64,000 bases of DNA from Hoplostethus atlanticus (Eukaryota; Chordata; Actinopteri; Trachichthyiformes; Trachichthyidae). Positions 13,480 through 25,350 of the stretch are shown here, piece by piece. The stretch lies in NCBI GenBank assembly GCA_034670405.1, contig JAXDDX010000213.1:329501-393500 (forward strand), in the 5' to 3' direction. Both the position numbers and the translations under genes were made by a program. Numbering within the stretch: the first letter of the stretch is position 1; each line of letters starts with the position of its first letter. Below the pieces are notes generated by a model. That model saw only the letters and a program-made list of their open reading frames with translations, was not told the DNA's origin and searched no databases.

Positions 13480-13620
13480 GTGGTGGGGGGGGGGGGATGC
13501 AAATGGGTGTAGGGGTGTGTCAGGGGGGTGGTGGGTTGCAAAGGGGTGTAGGGGTGTGTCAGGGGGGTGGTGGGTAGCAAAGGAGTGTAGGGGTGTGTCA
13601 GAGGGTGGTGGGTTGCAAAG
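13480..13620. repeat. Minisatellite, about 46-base unit, three copies
   Basis: G-rich direct repeats containing gtgtaggggtgtgtcagg and ggtggtgggttgcaaa, preceded by a poly-G run. Minus-strand frames through it give the THPYTPLLPTT peptide repeat, a by-product. Confidence 0.85.
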
Positions 13621-13623
13621 GCA

Positions 13624-14138
13624 CCGATGACTCTCCTCATCATTGAAGGCTTGGAGCTTTTAAGCAATCTCGGACTCATCTTCTTCTCCAGAGCTGCCTG
13701 CCTCACCTCCGTCACCCCAAGCTGCTGCTCAACCTCCCTCCAGGCAGCCATGAATGTATTTTTTTCACTTGGCTGCTCCTGTTGAGCCAGTTGGGTGTCC
13801 AGACTGTCCTCCTCTTTCTCCACAAGGAGAAAGAGTGCCTCCAGCTGCACTGCCTCAATCTCAAGGAGTAGTTCCTGTTTTTCTAGGAGAAGGATCTCCA
13901 TTTTGAGCTCTTGGTTGAGGGCCTCAATTACTTAGTAGAGGACCTCCCTCTCCACCCCACAGGCCTTGAGCTGCATGGCCTCCTCCTTGATGTTCAAGGC
14001 CTTCTCTGCGTGGAGCATTCCTTTCAGCTCCTCACTTTCTTGGCGGAGGGCCTCCTTCTCCACCTCACAGGCCTTGAGTTGGATGGCCTGCTCCAGTACC
14101 TTGTCCTGTGCTTCCTCCAGCTGGAAACTCGGATAGAA
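13624..14138 (-). pseudogene. Coiled-coil protein fragment with in-frame stop
   Basis: Minus-strand translation gives a Glu/Leu/Gln-rich coiled coil: QLEEAQDKVLEQAIQLKACE, then a partial internal repeat (QLKACEVEKEAL versus QLKACGVEREVL), a TAA stop at 13932-13934, then MEILLLEKQELLLEIEAVQ and a tail ending MMRRVIGAF. The rest of the open frame (13,440-13,620) is only a tandem repeat. I do not recognise the protein. Such C-terminal coiled coils occur in transposon-associated DNA-binding proteins, which would fit the repeat-rich setting, but that is inference. No splice sites or start upstream of the stop were found. Confidence 0.45.
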
Positions 14139-14254
14139 AAATAGCTTTCGTCCTTGCGTTGGTGGGGCGCAGGAAAGTACGCATGTACAAACAGCATTTA
14201 TCTGAATGCTGCTGATTTACACACCACCAACCACTGGTTGGCAGCAGAGAGCGA

Positions 14255-14640
14255 GTGGCTCGTGGTACATCTGACATAAAATGCGCCAGAATGAGACAAT
14301 ATACTCGGTCGTTTTCAAGGAGCTGGTTTAGTAGGAAGGCTTGGCTAACTGTATGTAGTGACACCAATGATTTATTTTGCTTTCCCTGCACCCTTTTTCA
14401 AACGACAGGTCTCAGACCCAGCATGGATTCAGACAGGTTTGAATGATTTAAACCACATATCAGAAAAATCAAAAGCAAATGTTTGGGAAAGTAAACATAG
14501 CTGCTCAGCTTGATGAAGGCTGCAGGACAGGGATCTGTGAACATAATGAAGAGGTTGACAAAAACAGGCACATCCTGTCTAAAATAATAAACTGTGTCAA
14601 GTTCTGTGGCGCCATAGAGTCATTGAGAAATGTGCATCTC
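14255..14640 (+). pseudogene. hAT-type transposase relic (TTF zinc finger plus DUF4371 start)
   Basis: The first part reads RSWFSRKAWLTVCSDTNDLF followed by CFPCTLF, the hallmark of the TTF-type zinc finger of ZMYM/hAT-like transposases. After a stop at about 14444 the homology continues in the next frame (LNDLNHISEKSKA), then shifts again to GKVNIAAQLDEG and EHNEEVDKNRHILSKIINC followed by VKFCGA, typical of the DUF4371 N-terminus. The similarity then ends, so the catalytic and dimerisation parts are deleted. A hAT-like terminus (complement of CAGTGGCGGCTGGTG) lies at 15088-15102 in the expected orientation. Family assignment rests on recalled consensus, not a search. At least two frameshifts mean it is dead. 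Confidence 0.75.
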
Positions 14641-15087
14641 TCAAGGAGAGAAGGGCAAAATTTATGTACAAAAAGTTTAAGCCACAAGGTGGCAAAGTTG
14701 GCTTTGAGCCAGTTCACTCAGCGTTTTGATGGCACTGGGTATTTCAAATGTAATACCATATTAATTTTTTTTTTTCTTAAATGTTATTTTCTATTAGGTC
14801 TTATTTTCTGCTGTCAGGTTTTGTGTTGTCAGATTTCTGTTGCACTTTTCGAGGCACTTTTCGGTTACTTTAGTCTTTCACCATTTATTGTAGTATAAAA
14901 GATAATTATTATGAAGAATTTGCACTAATTGAAGTACCTTAACTTACCTTAAGTATGTTTCATTACAACAAATGTTCATTCAGCTCAGCAAATACAAATA
15001 AAGGCCTTTTCATTTATTTAAATACACTGATGATACCTTAGTACATGTTTGTTTGATTTTTGGTATAGCCCCCCCTGGAGAAAAATG

Positions 15088-15102
15088 CACCAGCCGCCAC
15101 TG
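15088..15102 (+). mobile_element. Right terminal inverted repeat of the hAT relic
   Basis: CACCAGCCGCCACTG is the complement of CAGTGGCGGCTGGTG, a terminus I associate with fish hAT elements of the DUF4371 type. The next eight bases, cctttgag, would be the target duplication. No matching left end was found within the preceding 3.5 kb, so the left side is lost or rearranged. Confidence 0.5.
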
Positions 15103-15148
15103 CCTTTGAGTTCCACTGATGTCATAATGAGCATGACATCACTGAGAG

Positions 15149-15149
<1 letters not shown>

Positions 15150-15187
<38 letters not shown>
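15150..15187. repeat. (GT)n microsatellite
   Basis: About 19 units directly after a gatgacatcactgagagag motif. Confidence 0.95.
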
Positions 15188-15190
<3 letters not shown>

Positions 15191-15726
15191 AAGCTACCAA
15201 GGAGTATGAGGAGGGAAGGGTCAGAGCCACAGTGCTCTGACAAGAGATGTGACAAAATGTTCCTGTCAGAACAGTCAAGTACGAAAGAGAAGTGTGAGGA
15301 AAGAAAACAAGAGCTGGGGAGAGAGGTGGAAAGGAAGATATGGAAGAGGGGGAAGTGACGGGACTAATCTATCCCCACTGCAATTAGACTGTAGAAGAGC
15401 TGTATTTTGTACTGATGGGTGTATTTATTATGTGTTTTTATCGTGTGTTTCTATTGTAAACCTGGTCTGTAAAAACGTTTGAATTGAATTGAGGTACTAT
15501 TTTTATACTGATTTTAAACAGATTATATCTACCAGTTTTTGTGGTCTGGTTAGATGTAATCCGTTATTCCCCAGCCCTTGGCGTTCCCTCACTGCCACAG
15601 GCGAGGCCCAGCCAAGGCTGATCATCGTAGATTCTGCTCCAAGGCTTATTTGATTATGTGAGGTCCCTGTTCTGAATTTATAACGTTATCACAAAGTTAA
15701 TTATGAACTGCAGGGTCCGTTATGAT

Positions 15727-15748
15727 TGTGTGTGTGTGTGTGTGTGTT
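15727..15748. repeat. (GT)n microsatellite
   Basis: About 11 perfect units. Confidence 0.9.
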
Positions 15749-17689
15749 TTTTAGAAGTGAGAATAACAATGAAGTATGAGTCACAGGGTTTGAGAATGCG
15801 TCATCGCTGCTTTTAAAGGGAGACCCCCCCAAGGAAGGAGCCTTAAGAAACATAAGGGTACTAAGATATTTAAAGGGAACATCCACCCAAAAATAGAATC
15901 CATGAGTCTTAATTCTATGATCATTGAAAGTTCAGTCTATATTTGTGAACATGAAAACGTCTCTAGTTAGAAATAACAGAGGCAACGCTCTCATTATGAT
16001 GTCATAAAGAGCTGTTCTATCTGTCGAGAGAACAAGAGAGCTCCATTTCTCATTGATTACCTCTTCCCCTTCCCACGTTCGTGCCTGAGTAGCCCGCGGC
16101 TGATCCAGTGCTCCTCCAAGTAAATGGCCATTGATTCCAGAGAGGAAGGGGCTGGCTGCGTTTTATAGCGGCGATCCAGGGGGACAACAGGACACAGAAG
16201 AGATAAAGAAAGCAGAGACAAGCCACTCCACCGGATCATTATCTTTAATCGGCCATCTATCCCGGTCCCGTGTAGGAGAATGCCCATAGAGATCCATTCA
16301 CCCTCCCACTCACGTGTGCACAAGAGCACACAGTCAGTTATTTAGTCGCCACCCTCAGACAAGTAAGGTGCTCTCAGATGGAGCGTCGTGCACTCACAAA
16401 GTGCTCCACGCCGGAGGGCACTTCCACTCTAGCGTAGGGAGAAAGCTCTTCACACAGTGGTAGGAAGGCAATAGGAAGGCAATATTTGCTGGAAGATGAA
16501 CTTCATGGGAGTCAACTCATAGTAATAGCAATGTATACAAAGCCATAGCACACAAAGTCCATTCCAAAATATATTTTTTTTACAACAATAAAACTGTGAT
16601 GTACACTGAGGTCAAGTCACTACGAAGAAATGTTTGTTGTCATCATTTATCCAAAACTAATAGATTTTTTTACTCAGTTGATAATTCTTATTCAGGAATA
16701 CATCATGTAGACCTGATACACATTTTTCTTTAAATTAGATATTTGAGAGATTCTTGTATGAAACTGAAATATATCTGAATATGTTGTTCGCACACCATAT
16801 CTAAAATGTATAGGATCCAGTCGGTGAAAGTTTTTTCCACCAAGGACTCAAGGTACCCGTCATCCCTTACAAATCCCCATCATGTGTTGTGATTCTGTGC
16901 TATCTATCATTTTTGAGTAGGTGTCATTTTTTTTTCAAATGGTGGATGTCTCATTTTGCAAATGGCCTGTGAGAACTGATTGTCAAGGGGGTTTTAATGG
17001 ATGGGGTGGATCATCTCGGGGATCTCATCGGGCTCTTTCAGAATAATGAGTTGCGTATGGCAGCAGGAATGCAGACTAGGAGCTTTAAACAGATACCTCT
17101 TAATCAAAAACGTACTCTTCAGGTGTCCTTCATTGAGCTCAGTCATCCAGACAAACAACATCCAACAGTGACTTTGAAGCATTTCACCTCGTGTTGTAAT
17201 GTTGCTCACGCTCAGTAACGCCGCCTGACCGAGAGACATTGAGAAGTTGACGGGGGGAGAGAGAGAGGAGGAGATGAGGGGAAAGATTCGACGCAAATTT
17301 TAATCTTCGTCGTTTCATTACTATCTTTGAGATGAATGACGGACACATGCAGGGGAAGGTTGGACGCAGCTCATGAATCATACCTCTAATATCCCTCACC
17401 CCCTCACCCCTGTCTGTCTGTCAGTCTGTCTGTCAGTCTGTCTGTTTATCTGTGGGCTCACGTTTTAGATTCACGAGCAGGGCTCCATCCTTGGAAGCGC
17501 TCCCTCTGATATGCTGTCTTCACACCATGTGTTAGTGCTTTATCAGGCAGAATAGTTTGAAGGAGCAGATGGAGCGATAATATGGGATGGGATGTAGGAG
17601 ACAGAGCCAAGCTGGCCATGCAGAGAACTAAGTCAGGCCGGGCTGGGCGCAGTACACCTGGCTTACATACATCCTGCATGGTCTGATCA

Positions 17690-17840
17690 ACTGATGTGTT
17701 TCTGTGTGATATATTTTGTGTCAATTTGTAATGTTTTTGTATCTTTTATGTCATGTTATGTCATTTTTTATTGTGTGTTTTTACTGTAAACCCTGCCTGC
17801 AAACCAAATGTGCCCCTTGGGACAGTAACACCTGAATTGA
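17690..17840 (+). mobile_element. LINE 3' tail-like fragment
   Basis: T-rich sequence ends tgtgccccttgggacagtaa then gaattgag. A related end (tattgtaaacctggtctgta then gaattgaattgag) occurs at 15,450-15,492. Both look like 5'-truncated L2-type tails. Confidence 0.35.
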
Positions 17841-18508
17841 GTCAGAGCCAAAGTTTCATCATTCTAACAAGTTGAATAATCCAAACTTTGTCACAGACAT
17901 TTTCGAAGTTGCAGTTGAATCTTTTTTTTGTTCCCAGACGTTTTACAAGTTGATAACTGTTCCCCAGCTGCAAGAGCTCTGATAATGATGATTGTAATTA
18001 TTTTTGAGTAAATGACCAAAAGCGATCCCACTTCGCAATCATTCCTATGTAGCACAACAGCTGCATTCATCTCAAGTTTGCGCGTGTGTTCATGTATGTA
18101 TGTTAGTGGGAGCGTGTGTGCATGTTGGTACATGCGTGTCCGTTTGTTAGCTTGCGAGTGTGTGTGTGTCTACATCTGTGTGTCGTTGCATGCATGCACA
18201 TCTACTTCGCTGCTCTCCAGCATGTGGGTGTTCTTTGCAGCTGCAGTTTCTTAGCTATATCTTGTCATTGTTACGCCACAGTAGGCAGCTTGAAGTCTGG
18301 CTTGCAGCTTTCCCCTCTCTCTCATGTTTCTCCATGTCTCTCAGGCTGTTTGGGTTGAGGCATTTAGCAGCTGTCAAGAACATTTGACAGCGGTGATTAG
18401 TAAAAGTAAGTGAGCTTGCAAAACGGAGCCGAAGGTGTCCTGTTTGCTTTCTAAAATGATTGCTTATATTGTGTAGCTGTAATATGAATGTGTCAGCTAG
18501 CAAATTGA

Positions 18509-18530
18509 CTGTGTGTGTGTGTGTGTGTGC
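18509..18530. repeat. (TG)n microsatellite
   Basis: About 10 perfect units, with looser TG-rich sequence from 18,090 onward. Confidence 0.88.
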
Positions 18531-18744
18531 ATGATGTGAGCAAGTGCATATGTGTGTGTCCATGAAGAATTGTTCTGTCAAATTGGTTAGTTACAGCACA
18601 GCCATTCAACACTGAGACTTATATCTCTAGTAAGGGGTTTGTCATTGTGTTCCAGACGTGAGCCAGAGTTGTGCATTGCAGCATAATTGATAGCTGGTTG
18701 AAATATCTCTTTTCTATTCATGTCTGTGCCATTCGTCTAGCAGC

Positions 18745-19018
18745 TTGATTTACGGTGGCAGTAGCCCGGTTCAAATCCTGGACCGGATGGGGAATAACTG
18801 GGTGAGGAAAGTGAATGAGAAATGCTCTACCTTCCTCTTAGCCACCACTGTCCAGTTGCCCTTGATAAAAGCACTGAACCTCCACTCTGTGGCCAGTAGA
18901 AGACCCTGGTTGTACTGGTCAGCTCCCAGGTGTGAAGGTGTGTAACACTGTGAGTATGAAGCAAAGTGTTGCAAAAAAAAAATAGCCTGCCTTTTCAGGA
19001 TAAATAAAGGTTAAGGAA
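18745..19018 (+). mobile_element. tRNA-derived SINE, nearly complete
   Basis: A B-box-like ggttcaaatcctgg (18,769) is followed by a body with gataaaagcactgaacctcc and gctcccaggtgtgaa, an A-tract and the tail ggataaataaaggttaa (18,998-19,014). Confidence 0.65.
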
Positions 19019-19019
19019 A

Positions 19020-22000
19020 TCTATTAAAGTCAAAATACTGCATTACAAACAGTTTAACCAGGATATGAACTATTGTTATCTGGATCTGTGTCTGGGTAGG
19101 AAATAAATTAAGGCTGAGGGTAAAAAATGCCCTTAAAAGTTCATAAAATGCCTGTGAAATTTTAAAAAAAAAATCAAAGGGGCAGAAAAAGCCGTAAAAA
19201 GTGAATTTCTTACCCTGTACTAAAACTACAAGAGTATAAATGTGCCACCAAACCACCAAGTCTGGCTCTGAGTATAAATATTGTCCTCTCCTGTTCTTCC
19301 TCCTGCCTCTCTCCGCTCTACTGGGGCGAGTCAGATGTATCGGTGCGCTGATGTTATCGGCCCTCTCACAGTGTCACAGTGTCAGCTACCAGCATATATT
19401 TAATGTCTCAGATAAAATGTGCACAAAACTGGTTTGCCTGTGGTTGGGTTGACATTTACACTACGCCCCTGAGAAAAGACCAAGTCTGTAAAATACCATA
19501 GGTTATATAAAGACCTGTAAAGTTAGTCAGGTAATGTCATTTTCACTGGCATAATTCAGTGATTTGAGTCCTGTGCAGAGCAAGATGTGATTATGACAGT
19601 CCATGTGTCCCTATGGTAAATAATAGTTAATAACATACTGCTTTTCATCAAACTCCCACGTCCGCCGTAAATACTAGTCGCAAAGGATAAACAGTCTGTG
19701 TTTGATGCAAATTGTCAATTTATTGCATGTTAAAAAAAAGACTTTCAGCTGTCACTGCTCAGCAGCAAGGCAGCCTCCACGAGGTGTGTTTTTTCTGTGC
19801 TCGAAAGCTAGTTGTCGGTGGGAGTACTTTGTGACGTATTCCTGACAATGAAGTGCCTCCTCCGGCACGTTTGGGAAATAATAGATAGATTCATCTCGGA
19901 CACAGCATTCAGTGAAATCACTTTTCAATTTGATTACCCACCTTCTCCTGAAACACGAACCCTGCCCCAGACAGGGCTTGAGCTTGTTTTAAAATTCCAT
20001 TTGGCACTTGTGAGTGGTGAGAAATACTCAATTATAGTTGTAAAACAGCCTGCAACGTTGCCCTGTATTCTCTGAGAGACGTGTAAATTCATGTAATCAG
20101 CAGATATACTGTGGATATCATTAGGTTTCCTCCCCAGATTGTTCTGCTCTTACACACTGTAACTACGCAGCGCTGCTTTGAACTGAGTTGTTGGCTAAAT
20201 CACGAGCTGATGTAACGCACAGCAACTCTGTCAGGCCGGTCTAAACGCTGCAGTGCACGCAATGGGAAAAGGCACATTCTGGTGAAGATGAAGGACGAAA
20301 AATGTTTCATTAGTTGTGACTTTCGGAAGAAGTTCAGTCAAAAGTAAAAGTAGTGGGATGGTGAATGAAAGACGTCCTTTTGTGTTGTTTACTTATCCAC
20401 AGTGTTCTATGGTTTTCACATCACAAAAAACAACAAAAGGGCTGTCAGCTTTGATTGTCGGCCTTCATTGTCCTCCATGTTAAACCATGTTTAAACAAGA
20501 CACGAGCAAAACAGTCACTGACCCAACACGTTCGCCATTGCCAAATATGAGAGAATTGTTTTTTTTCTCAGATGGCCAACGTGAATGTTGAATTGATTTA
20601 TTTACTAAGTTTTGTGCAAATTTGATCAGAGATAAACTATCAGTGGAAATGAAGCTGGTACTGATGTATCGAGGAGAGGCCAATACTGGCTAATAACCGC
20701 TACACTTGTGTTACGTAGTGGGTGGGAAATTAACTCCATCCATCAGCCAAATGCTGTTCATTGTGATCAGAGGAGTTGTCTGTTCGAAAAGCCACTTTGG
20801 CAGGTAAACAAGAATCGTTTTTTAGGTTCATTACTATCTATTTGTGATGACAAGGGGGATGCCATCTCCCCACAAATACACACAGACTGAGACGCTGGGC
20901 TAAAAGGGGAACGGCAGCAGGGTAGACACTCATCCTTTACTCATAGATTCTCATCCAAACCAACACTGTCTCAAAACAAAGTCATGAAATGAGCATAAAC
21001 TCTGAAACAGCAATGAACTCTATGTTCGCTGTGGCTTCTACATGACAATGTGCCACAGGAGGATGTTCCCAAAGACGTCAGTGAAACACTTTGAAAACTT
21101 TGTGCTGTGGATGAACACACGGTGTCTGTTGGTAATAAAACATGCAGTGTTTTTTTCATTGCGTTGTCTTTCCATGGAATCTTGTTTCTCCGGTTTAAAC
21201 TACTTGTCTCCCGAGCTAGCCCAGTCTAATAACTCGTGTTCTCGGCTGTGTGGATTCAAAGACCCCAGGAGGAACATGCCGCTGCGGCTGGAAATATCAA
21301 TAAAGTTTTATTGGTCTGTGAGGAAAGGATGAGAAAAACAAAGTGCAAAATGAAGCCTGGGCAGTGGCAGAACATAACACTACGATAGTGTGTCCCCCCG
21401 TGGCTAACATCTGCCAGATCGCTCAGAGTGGCTGGCTGTGCTCATTACTTTGTTCTTCCTGCGATGTGCATTGTGTATTAGGTGCTCAGGAGCACCGCTA
21501 TAAGAGCCAGGCTCCATGTTGGTTGGTTCATTTGTTTGTTTGTTTGTGCATAACGCTTTTCGCAATGCAAACTGCAACTGGGGAATTATGGTATGTGCTC
21601 TTTTCTGTGCTCCAGAGCACTGAGAGCAAAAGGGAAATCCAGAGAGTTCCAACAACAAAGTGCTACCACATCACTTTGGTGTTAACAGGTGGAGTTTTTA
21701 AAGTCAACATAGTTTTGGCCCAATCATGCAGACCCCCCCGCCCCTCCACCAAAGCCTATAAAGTGCTAATGTACTTATTTTGACACTTATTTTATACCAA
21801 GCTGTATTAGATGCATTAGACACACACCACATTGTTTGAAGGAAGAAAGAAAGGAGAGGAAGAGGAAAGGAAGGAAGGAAGGAAGGAAGGAAGAATGCCT
21901 ATTTCAAACCAGGATTACTGGCTGCCTTTATGCCTGTTCAATATCCACACAGGTTGTTGCTCAGGACTGTGAAAGCGTATCACTGTGATCTATGGTTGCA

Positions 22001-23390
22001 ATTACGACAGCTCTGATTGCCTCAGATATAATCTGACTAATCAGCTCATGTAATTTTCTATTCATGCATACAACAAGTGCACGTTCCCACGTGTAATACA
22101 AATAACGTATTATTCTGACAAAGAGAAGCAATTTCAACCCCCAGGGCACTTATTAAGCTAACTTGGCCCAAATTGGGGCTCTGCAAGGAGCATATTCAGC
22201 AAAACAGTTCAACTCTGCATCATGAGATAATCCTACTTTTCCAACAGATACATTCTAGTGTATTGGGAACGAGACGTTGTGATCGGATTAAGGTATTTCC
22301 TATCTGTGTGCCATGAGTTGACCCTACAGAATACAGCCAGAGGTCATTTCAATTATCCTGAGCGATCAAAGAGCCAATCCCTCGTTAATAAGAGTATACC
22401 GATGTGCCAATCTCCAACATTAACACAGGGTTCACAGTTGACTAATACAATATGATATGCTGATACTATATTGAGAATTGTGTTTATTTCCTTATGAAGA
22501 TGCAATATGAAAGACTTGAGGTGCAGCCAATACATGCTCTACATAACCTATGGATGATCGGCATTTCAAATGATCACATCACACCCTCTTGTGAACCTTG
22601 GAGCGCAAGTAATGTGATGTTGGGCGTAGGAGATTTTCCCTGAACAACCGTTGTTACAAAGACTTCTGCCGCTGCACTGAATGCATCAGTCATGCCATTA
22701 TATTGATCTAGGGAATCCAGTGAGGATGGACTTTTTCAGCACAGCACCATATAGGTTCATGTAAGGCGTACAGCAGCCATAAACATGACTGCATGCATCC
22801 TGCAAATTTAGTATCATATGTCATGTTATCTGACCAGACTTCTCTATATCTAAATCAAACATTACAGCCATTGAACCCCCAGTAAGCTTCAGATCAATAA
22901 CTTCAATAACATTCAATTTTGTAAACATACATGCTTTAACCAAACCATTTCTGCGTCACCTCTAGGGGGCGTATACGTGCAGGTGACGCTTGTATTTTAA
23001 ACGTTAAAGGAAGAAAAGGGACTGGAAGAGACAATGGATTGCAGCAGTCACATTCAAACAACTGAAAACATTCAACAGCCAGCCAGCCACATCTTGAACT
23101 GGATCCCAGTCCTACATAAACCGGTTGACAAAAAATGGTACCAGGAGAGAAATATAGAAGTATATTTGCAAACAGAGGCGACAACGAAGGGCACCCAACC
23201 AAAACCCCCGTGGGAAGGTTGCTACAAAACTGCCAATGAGGTAAAATAAAAGCACAGTGGTCGTTGTGCTTGGTTGGTTGGATGGTTTTTCTCATTTGCC
23301 GTGGCATCGTAGTGGTATCAAATGTTTAGGATGAACTTGATATTGGTATCACAGTCATGAGGCAGTATTGTGACACTATGGCCTAGTAGA
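19020..23390. other. Non-coding sequence, no gene seen
   Basis: The 146-codon frame at 21,343-21,783 has no recognisable domain. 19,800-20,060 is unique and balanced. A purine run surrounds the AAGG array at 21,858. Confidence 0.55.
21858..21893. repeat. (AAGG)n microsatellite
   Basis: About eight ggaa units inside a purine-rich stretch. A similar array lies at 60,023-60,050. Confidence 0.9.
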
Positions 23391-23394
23391 GTCT

Positions 23395-23655
23395 AAAGAA
23401 ACAGACAGAAAGGTCCCAAGTTTGATCCCCGCAACAGTCAACGTGTCCATCAGTAGCCATGTTTCCTGTCTCTACGTGAGTAGCGGGGTGGTGTAGTGGT
23501 TACAGAGGCTGACCCATAACTGCGAGGTCACGGGTTTGATCCCTGCAACAGCTGTGAACTACTGACGAGAGGAAACCCCTAGCTGCTCATTTATTTTGTG
23601 TCACTCTGGATGAGAGCCTCAGCTAAATGTCTGAAATGTTAATGCAAATTGTAAA
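23395..23655 (+). mobile_element. Two adjacent tRNA-derived SINE heads with the fish-type 3' domain
   Basis: The first head has a B box agtttgatccccgc (23,420). The second has an A box ggtgtagtggttacagagg (23,490) and a B box cgggtttgatccctg (23,531), followed by the 3' domain tcactctggatgagagcc and agctaaatgtctgaaatgt, the common teleost SINE ending. Confidence 0.7.
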
Positions 23656-23663
23656 ATGTCAAC

Positions 23664-23665
<2 letters not shown>

Positions 23666-23691
<26 letters not shown>
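23666..23691. repeat. (GT)n at a SINE tail
   Basis: About 13 units directly after the SINE 3' domain, consistent with tail expansion. Confidence 0.9.
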
Positions 23692-23695
<4 letters not shown>

Positions 23696-25164
23696 GCAAA
23701 AGGTCACTTTTGACCAAGCACAGAAAAAGCCTCTCCTACCCCTTCCACTTAAGAAGCATTCATCCTCTCTTACAATAACAGAGGCAGCGAACCGGTGACG
23801 CAGGCGGAGGGAAACACTGGCTGGCTTTCCAGCTGGCATGATGCGGCAGCGGGTGACAAAGCGAGAAGATGTCGGGAGTCATATCCTCACAGGACATGAC
23901 TGAGCACAAACTTATAGTCAGATGTAAAAAAAAAAAAAGGCACTTCCGTCAGTAATTTTCCCCCCTGAAAGATGTGAATGTCTGATGACGCAATTCCGCT
24001 GGGTGTGAAAACACCAACATCAAATCAGCCCCCATGAGTGACATTCAATTACCGCAAGCCTTTTGGTGCTGCATGCAGATTTTGTTCCTTGGATGCCGGC
24101 TCCCTCATTTCCATGTGAAATTATCCCATCATTTCTTCTGGCAGTCGGCTGCGGCTTGATGCATTTCTTTTCTCTCAATTTCCTAATTTTTCCAACCAGG
24201 CTTAGCCAAGCCAGGAGGAGGGGGGGGGGGGGTCCAGGGGAGAAGTTCAAACAGCTGCTAGAGCTAGAACGTTTCAAACTTCACACGTTTAGATTAGATG
24301 AAGGGTTTCTCTTAGTCTGACTGAGATCAACACGCAGCTCAGCTTTAGACTGATCCAAAAAAAAAAAGAAATCACACCAACACCGTTCTGCATTCTGGAG
24401 ATAACAGCATTTTTACAGCAAACAGGAAAAAAAAACTGTCGACAGGGACTTTTCAATCTAAACAAGGCCAGGGAAGGGACCGGTGTTTGATGGCCACAGG
24501 CAGCAGCCATCTGGAAACGCAACACAAACCAGGAGTACTGTGTCAGCAACCAACAGTGTGTGTGTGGTGTGTGTTTCTGGTGTGAATGCGTACATACATG
24601 CTTGCCTGCGTACCCCTTACTTTTGTATCTGTGTGCTTTTGTGTACATGTGAATGTGCCTGTACAGGTCTGGACTCCGCATGGGTGTTTCTCTGCACTGG
24701 ATGAAGGGTCATTGATTTGTCCTATCACGCAGTAACATCTGAGGTGGGCCCATAATCCCTGCGCTTGTAACGTTCTCTAATTTCTTGGTTCGATGATCAC
24801 TTGAAGTTATTGATTTGTTAATGAAATTCTACCCCTATTGCTTTTCCTCCAGGAAAGTATGATGAAGTTATGGCTTTGCTGAAAGCGGAAAGTAAAATGT
24901 TGAATATTGTTTTAGTCATTTCTGTGGTTGACGGTTCATTTAAACAGTAACAAAGAAAGGTTTTCTTACTGTGAAATCACATTGTCATTATGGGGGAAAT
25001 GCAGCTGTAATGTTAAATGTAACCAGTTGTTGAAAGTTGAAAGAGGCCTCTATTGCAGATTATTACTAGTTTCACTTAAATAAAGCAACATGTTTAACCA
25101 GTGGGATACTTTTATTTAGCCTTAAGTTAACTGGGGAAAGTTTGCTGACACATTCTTGCACTGC

Positions 25165-25350
25165 TTTACCATTTCACACCGGTGAGCCGCTGGGAGTGAG
25201 GAGCCTTGCTCAAGAGCACCTTGACAGTAATTACTGAGAGAGAGGAGAGCATGATTCTCTCACTCTCCCTCCCAGATTTAGCCAAGTCTGTGGATTGAAG
25301 TGACCTTCCAGTGATAAGCCCACTTCTGTAAACCTGCCGCCCCCTAGAGC
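25165..25350 (-). mobile_element. SINE-body-like fragment
   Basis: ccttgctcaagagcacctt resembles the body motif of the other SINE copies here. No head or tail is visible, so strand and limits are uncertain. Confidence 0.35.

Larger units (their letters stand above)
15190..18740. other. Non-coding sequence with LINE-like tails
   Basis: No gene seen. 16,040-16,340 is unique and could be a conserved element. 17,400-17,455 is a loose TGTC repeat. Confidence 0.55.

Noticed and set aside
21343-21783. 146-codon plus-strand open frame
   Set aside because: No domain recognised; includes simple gttt repeats.
22936-23307. Opposing open frames around 23,034-23,307
   Set aside because: Considered as an exon because a gtaaaa follows at 23,240, but the peptide is not recognisable and the acceptor side is poor.
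23479-23550. tRNA gene
   Set aside because: A and B boxes are present but arms do not pair properly and a SINE 3' domain follows; it is a SINE head.
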